Below, one piece after another: positions 34,504 through 38,483 of a stretch of DNA of 38,483 nt. The position numbers were made by a program, and so were the translations under genes. The DNA is from Saprospiraceae bacterium (GTDB lineage: Bacteria > Bacteroidota > Bacteroidia > Chitinophagales > Saprospiraceae): positions 1-38,483 of the forward strand of contig JAJCYI010000059.1 of the NCBI GenBank assembly GCA_029263015.1, in the 5' to 3' direction. Every line of letters begins with the position of its first letter. The first letter of the stretch is position 1. The notes under the pieces were generated by a model. That model was not told the origin of the DNA. It did no database searches and saw nothing but the letters and a program-made list of their open reading frames with translations.

Positions 34504-37500
34504 TTAATCAATAACTACCTTTTGGGCGACCACGCCATCAGAAGTAGCTATTTGAAGGAAATAAACCCCTGTTGTTAAGTGACTTACGTTCAATTCAGTT
34601 TTACCAAGGGTATTTTCCAAACGGTGCTGGAGTACCATCTGGCCTTGTGCGTTGTACAATGATACGCCTGTCAAACCAAGTCCCCCATCTCTCATTTCGA
34701 CCGTCAACAAGTCAGTTGTTGGATTGGGGTAAACGAGGATGTCTTGGTTTTCCAAAACACCTTCTACTGCATTCGGTCCTGCATTTTCGTCAATGACGAT
34801 ATTAAAAACAGGCAACCCGAAAAATCCACCGTTGCCATCTTCCACTTGGAAAGTAAAGCTGTCATCCAAGGCTGCGGCATCGGTGTTTGTATAGGTCAAT
34901 TGGCTGGCAAAAATATCGAACATGGTAAAATTATCACCTGCGCCAAGTTGTGTTCCACTCAAGGAAAGGAATCCGTTTCCAGTATTTTGGATAATGGTGA
35001 AAACCAATTCCCCAGGGCCATTGTCATCATCTTCTACGACTAAGTGTTCTTGTAAAATATTGTAAGTCTGGCTTGGGGGAAGTGCCAAGGTTTCATTGGT
35101 GACCAGATATGGATCGAGGGCGGCAAAAGCACCACAAATCTCCAATTCCCAACCATCCAGAGTGCCGCCGGCTCCAAAATTGGTAACTACCCTCACCTCC
35201 AATTCCCAATCACCAGCAGAATCTTCCCCATTAAATGCAGAAAGTGATTCATCGGGCTTGTAATTTGCTCCCCCGCCCGCCGGACATGGAATATCGGTCA
35301 GCGGAGATTCATCATCGAAGCCAAGATGAAAAGCTGATCCACTACTGCATGGTTGTTGTTTCATCAAAGAAACAGCCGTACCGGTTGGACTTGTCAGTTT
35401 AAACACGATGTCACCAAAAGCATTGTACTGACCATTGACATCCAATACGTTGACATCGCTGATGATGCCTCCAGTTGGGACATTGATCACTGATTCTTCA
35501 GTAGAACCATTGCTGGAAGGGAGGTTGACTTGATCCGTAGTTATCAAAGAATTACAATCTTGGGAGACCGTTTTGAATGCCCCAGCGTTACCGTACTCAC
35601 CTGGACCGCATTCGTTCGTCACCCGTACCCGCCAGTAGTAAACTGTATTTTCTTCCAGCACTGTGTTGCCAGCATAGCTCGGCACATCAAGTCCTGTTAC
35701 TTCATCAATTACGTTGGCAAAATCAGGATCGGTCGCAATCTGTACATCATAGATCAAACCATTTGGCAGATCGGTCCACTCGTAATTTGGCAAAGTGCTG
35801 TTGCCGGAGCCACCTGGAGAGGTCAATGTGAGTGCTGAGAAATCATTGTAAACAACATTTAGGTCAACCGTCCTTTCAGCATTCGGAACTCCATTGGCTT
35901 CCGCTGTGATGGTGATGGTGAAATCCCCATCATCGGTCACGTTGGCCAAGTCAATAGTCATCGTGGTTGACTCCCCTGGGTTAACTGGGTTGGAGCCAAA
36001 CGAAGCCATCGCTCCTGCTGGAAGTCCAGCTACTGAGTAAGTTATTGGCTCGGTGAACCCTAATAAAGCTGTGGTTTCCAAACTAATATCAAAAGTTTCA
36101 GGTGTACACGCCGTCCCCATTTCAGGGGAAGATAAAAGCGCATATCCTGGAGAAGTTGCATCAATGATCGAGAAATTGGCATTTGATATATCAAAGAAAA
36201 TATTGTCTGCGGCTCTTACTTTTACACGTGCGCCGTCGGTAAGCTCATTGGGGACTACAATATGTGTACTCCCATCGTTGTTTGTGCCAGCCAGCAAGGT
36301 AACCGGATAAGTAAAACCACCATCGGTTGAAAGTAAAACATCGACCGATTGGCAATTGACTTGAGTGCCATCTGTATTTGCCACATCCCATGTCACTTCC
36401 ACGTATTGGCCAACCTCCCAAATTTCTGTTCCAGCATTTGGGGCAGTTACCAGAAACGGCCCTGCCAATTCAGTAGAAGAAAATTCTATTTCATCAAAAT
36501 CATAGCCACCAGCATTATCGTGGTTGTCCCGAGTTATAAATCGGAAAGTAATTGGCCTGGTGGTAGTTGGCAATACTTCTGTCGTTTGGCTGGTGTTATT
36601 GACAATGGTTTCTATTTTAGGAAAAACCCTTGTTGGAGAATCACCTGGGATATTGGACCGGAACAAAGGTGCCGTGCCCATTGGTGAGCCAAGTACACTT
36701 TGGGTACCCAAGTCGTATTGTTCCCAAACATAGGTCAAGTTGTTGTCGCCGTCCATATCAGTAGCCAGGCCTGTCATTTCAAAAGGCGTACTGATCGGAA
36801 TTTTGAAACCGGCAGCATATGGAATAATGGATTCCGGTGTATTATTTCCTTCCGAACTGATCACCGCGCACGACCCACCTGAATTAGGGTCTCGACTGAA
36901 TGCCCTCATGCGCTCCAGTGAATTGATGTGGTAATAAGGGTCGCCATGATCATTTAGCCATTGCGTATTGCAGGTGCTCGCACCAGAATAAGACATTATA
37001 GTGCTGCCAGCACCAACCTCATAGCCGGTAGGAGGGCTTTCGTTAATGCCATCGCAAGAATTGAAAGTGTGCAAGGCATTGTATTGGTGGCCCATTTCAT
37101 GCGCCACGATCAAGTAAAACAATGGGCCAGTGAAAGCACCAAAAGTTGATGAAACTCCTCTTGCTTTACTCGAACTACAAACGGAGCCAGTCTGTGCCAA
37201 GCCTCCTGCATTCGTACCGAAAACATGGCCAATGTCATAATTGTCAATACCGATAGTATTGTTTAAAACAGGTGGGTTCTCATTGATCATTTCATCAGTT
37301 TGGCCATTGGTGTATGGATCAGAGCCATTTGAGCCAAAATGGAAGACGTCGGAAGTATTACCGACAAGTTCTAAATGAACCGCTACATCCCGTTCCAATA
37401 CAAAATTTACATTGTTTATTACCGTGGAAACTGATGAAAGAACACTTCCCACGGTGTTCCCGTGCGACGAGGAATACTCAACTGTGGTGGCAATTGCGAC

Positions 37501-38157
37501 CCTGTAAGTATATAAATCGACTACTGCAGCATTGCGATTGGATGATGTTAATTCTGGCTCAGTAGGCACATTTGAAAAATCAATGGGTAGGTCAGTATAG
37601 TTCTCGCCATGTGTGCCACAAATAAAATTTGGATTTGGTGCACCTTCGAGGTCAATATCTTCTTGATAAAAACTATGGTAAAATTCCGTTTGTCCTTCCG
37701 TTGCAGGCCAGATAAAAGCTGTTCCCATTGGAGCGGAAATCATTGCATGGAAACCATTGAGGTTGTAATCAAATTTTATACGTGTACCTGGATGTTGCAG
37801 ACTTGTTCCAGTAAAAGTTTTTATCATTGGGAATTGCGCTGCGAGGACTGGCGCAATCACCGGAGATTCCCATACGCCGAATTGTTCGGTGTTGCCATCT
37901 GGCAATGGCAGTTCCAACACCAACTGTTGGTTACGGGCATCCTCAGTTCCTATCATCGGTGCTTCCCGCAGATAATTAATAAGTGCTGGCAAGTCTAACG
38001 TAATCGTCCTATACGCAGAAATATATTGTGGAGACGATGTACTTTGAGGCAATACTGCCACCCCAGGTTCTACCTCCTGCCAGAGGTTTGAAGGTGATTG
38101 TGCCATCAAACAAATAGCGGCAAATAAGATGGTGCAAGTCGTGAAAATTTTCTTCAT
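34504..38157 (-). CDS. secreted metzincin (reprolysin-like) metalloprotease with P-domain, cadherin-like and T9SS sorting domains
   Basis: 1217 residues, ATG at 38157. A signal peptide (about 1-20) and a propeptide-like region lead to the catalytic domain (about 205-410): HEMGHQYNALH near 353 is the HExxHxxxxxH zinc site and IMSYSG near 388 the Met-turn, both diagnostic of metzincins. Next come beta-sandwich modules (a YVEVTWDVANTDGT region and a Fn3-like YYWRVRVTNECGPG). At about 866-1009 lies a proprotein-convertase P-domain (GDIVFKLTSPTGTAVSLM, DGWELEICG). A cadherin-like repeat follows (about 1016-1122: QLTYTNTDAA, FTFQVEDGNGG). The type A T9SS sorting domain (ILVYPNPTTDLLTVEM to VVID) ends the protein. 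It is probably exported through T9SS and degrades extracellular protein or matures other proteins. Own promoter candidate at 38239. Confidence 0.92.
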   Translation of the reverse strand: MKKIFTTCTILFAAICLMAQSPSNLWQEVEPGVAVLPQSTSSPQYISAYRTITLDLPALINYLREAPMIGTEDARNQQLVLELPLPDGNTEQFGVWESPVIAPVLAAQFPMIKTFTGTSLQHPGTRIKFDYNLNGFHAMISAPMGTAFIWPATEGQTEFYHSFYQEDIDLEGAPNPNFICGTHGENYTDLPIDFSNVPTEPELTSSNRNAAVVDLYTYRVAIATTVEYSSSHGNTVGSVLSSVSTVINNVNFVLERDVAVHLELVGNTSDVFHFGSNGSDPYTNGQTDEMINENPPVLNNTIGIDNYDIGHVFGTNAGGLAQTGSVCSSSKARGVSSTFGAFTGPLFYLIVAHEMGHQYNALHTFNSCDGINESPPTGYEVGAGSTIMSYSGASTCNTQWLNDHGDPYYHINSLERMRAFSRDPNSGGSCAVISSEGNNTPESIIPYAAGFKIPISTPFEMTGLATDMDGDNNLTYVWEQYDLGTQSVLGSPMGTAPLFRSNIPGDSPTRVFPKIETIVNNTSQTTEVLPTTTRPITFRFITRDNHDNAGGYDFDEIEFSSTELAGPFLVTAPNAGTEIWEVGQYVEVTWDVANTDGTQVNCQSVDVLLSTDGGFTYPVTLLAGTNNDGSTHIVVPNELTDGARVKVRAADNIFFDISNANFSIIDATSPGYALLSSPEMGTACTPETFDISLETTALLGFTEPITYSVAGLPAGAMASFGSNPVNPGESTTMTIDLANVTDDGDFTITITAEANGVPNAERTVDLNVVYNDFSALTLTSPGGSGNSTLPNYEWTDLPNGLIYDVQIATDPDFANVIDEVTGLDVPSYAGNTVLEENTVYYWRVRVTNECGPGEYGNAGAFKTVSQDCNSLITTDQVNLPSSNGSTEESVINVPTGGIISDVNVLDVNGQYNAFGDIVFKLTSPTGTAVSLMKQQPCSSGSAFHLGFDDESPLTDIPCPAGGGANYKPDESLSAFNGEDSAGDWELEVRVVTNFGAGGTLDGWELEICGAFAALDPYLVTNETLALPPSQTYNILQEHLVVEDDDNGPGELVFTIIQNTGNGFLSLSGTQLGAGDNFTMFDIFASQLTYTNTDAAALDDSFTFQVEDGNGGFFGLPVFNIVIDENAGPNAVEGVLENQDILVYPNPTTDLLTVEMRDGGLGLTGVSLYNAQGQMVLQHRLENTLGKTELNVSHLTTGVYFLQIATSDGVVAQKVVID

Positions 38158-38238
38158 GCTAATGTTTTTTTATTGGGAATGTTGATTAGTGAATGTTGTT
38201 CAATGTTAGGTGATTGCATTCAAGGGTCAGTTGACAAG

Positions 38239-38246
38239 CAAAGCTA
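38239..38246 (-). promoter_or_regulatory. candidate -7 element for the metalloprotease gene
   Basis: TAGCTTTG on the minus strand matches TAnnTTTG, 82 nt upstream of the ATG at 38157. No clear -33. The spacer 38158-38483 otherwise holds only the palindrome at 38325 and a weak ACGTTTTTTC/GAAAAACGT fold-back near 38375-38405; no gene is supported. Confidence 0.4.
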
Positions 38247-38324
38247 AACAACAGTTGTAGCTTTAGAAAATGTGGAGCAGGTTCCTTTTGGTTTAGTAAA
38301 GACAAAGTATGGAGGATTATTTAC

Positions 38325-38339
38325 AAAGGTGACACCTTT
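38325..38339. repeat. second locus of the AAAGGTGACACCTTT palindrome
   Basis: Identical to 8342-8356. It sits 168 nt upstream of the metalloprotease start; a partial match (AAGGTGTACAC) lies ~25 bp further right. Could be an operator, a hairpin repeat or its remnant. Confidence 0.55.
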
Positions 38340-38483
38340 CGGAAACATGAGTCATCCCATAAGTAAGGTGTACACGTTTTTTCGCTCTTTTGGACTGAAA
38401 AACGTGCAAATTCCAGTGGATAAAGGGATAAATGGGACATTTTAGGAAGAATCCTTTAGCTATTGTTCTAAATTATACTCCTG

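Noticed and set aside
34365-34511. N-terminal extension of the epimerase
   Set aside because: It translates the 29-bp palindrome and the upstream terminator and overlaps the preceding gene; the Rossmann fold begins at the ATG at 34364.

Overview
The window looks like chromosomal DNA from a Bacteroidota species, plausibly Saprospiria or Cytophagia-like. The evidence is two secreted proteins with C-terminal type IX secretion (T9SS) sorting domains, several TAnnTTTG-type -7 promoter elements, weak or absent Shine-Dalgarno sequences, lipid A synthesis (LpxK), an Omp85 protein, and gene-poor spacers rich in hairpin repeats. I see no tRNA, rRNA, CRISPR array, transposase or phage gene.

Layout. 1-4100: hairpin repeats, a T9SS-exported alpha/beta hydrolase (-), an endonuclease/exonuclease/phosphatase-family lipoprotein (+) and a YihY/BrkB-type membrane protein (-). 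4114-7371: a large two-AAA+ Clp-like ATPase with a degenerate first ATPase domain and a C-terminal region resembling the coiled coil and PCRF domain of peptide chain release factor 2, without a GGQ domain. 7372-9714: repeat-bearing spacer, a small helix-turn-helix protein, and a dicarboxylate/glutamate:cation symporter. 9867-13547: lpxK (-), a one-POTRA Omp85-like outer membrane protein (+) and nadK (+). 13725-16004 (-): rimK followed by an aspartoacylase/succinylglutamate desuccinylase-like gene, separated by a roughly 205-bp nested palindrome. 16200-19250 (+): an Atg22/UMF1-like MFS transporter and a DUF885 peptidase. 19747-23694 (-): an HtrA-like protease without a signal peptide, a secreted M28-PDZ peptidase and a polyprenyl synthetase. 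A candidate small RNA lies on the + strand between the last two. 23970-26448 (+): a lone receiver protein and a hybrid sensor kinase whose HisKA phosphoacceptor His and first-receiver Asp are both replaced. 26651-32259 (-): a TolC-adaptor-RND efflux operon. 32420-34364: an apparently orphan DNA methyltransferase (+) and an SDR epimerase (-). 34504-38157 (-): a 1217-residue metzincin protease with P-domain, cadherin-like and T9SS sorting modules.

The gene set is mostly envelope biology (lipid A, outer-membrane insertion, isoprenoid lipids, efflux, secreted proteases) plus signalling. The strongest candidates for something undescribed are the Clp/release-factor fusion and the degenerate hybrid kinase. 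The non-coding layer is also unusual: several hairpin families recur, and 7-bp tandem repeats sit directly on stop codons, filling the gaps between convergent genes.
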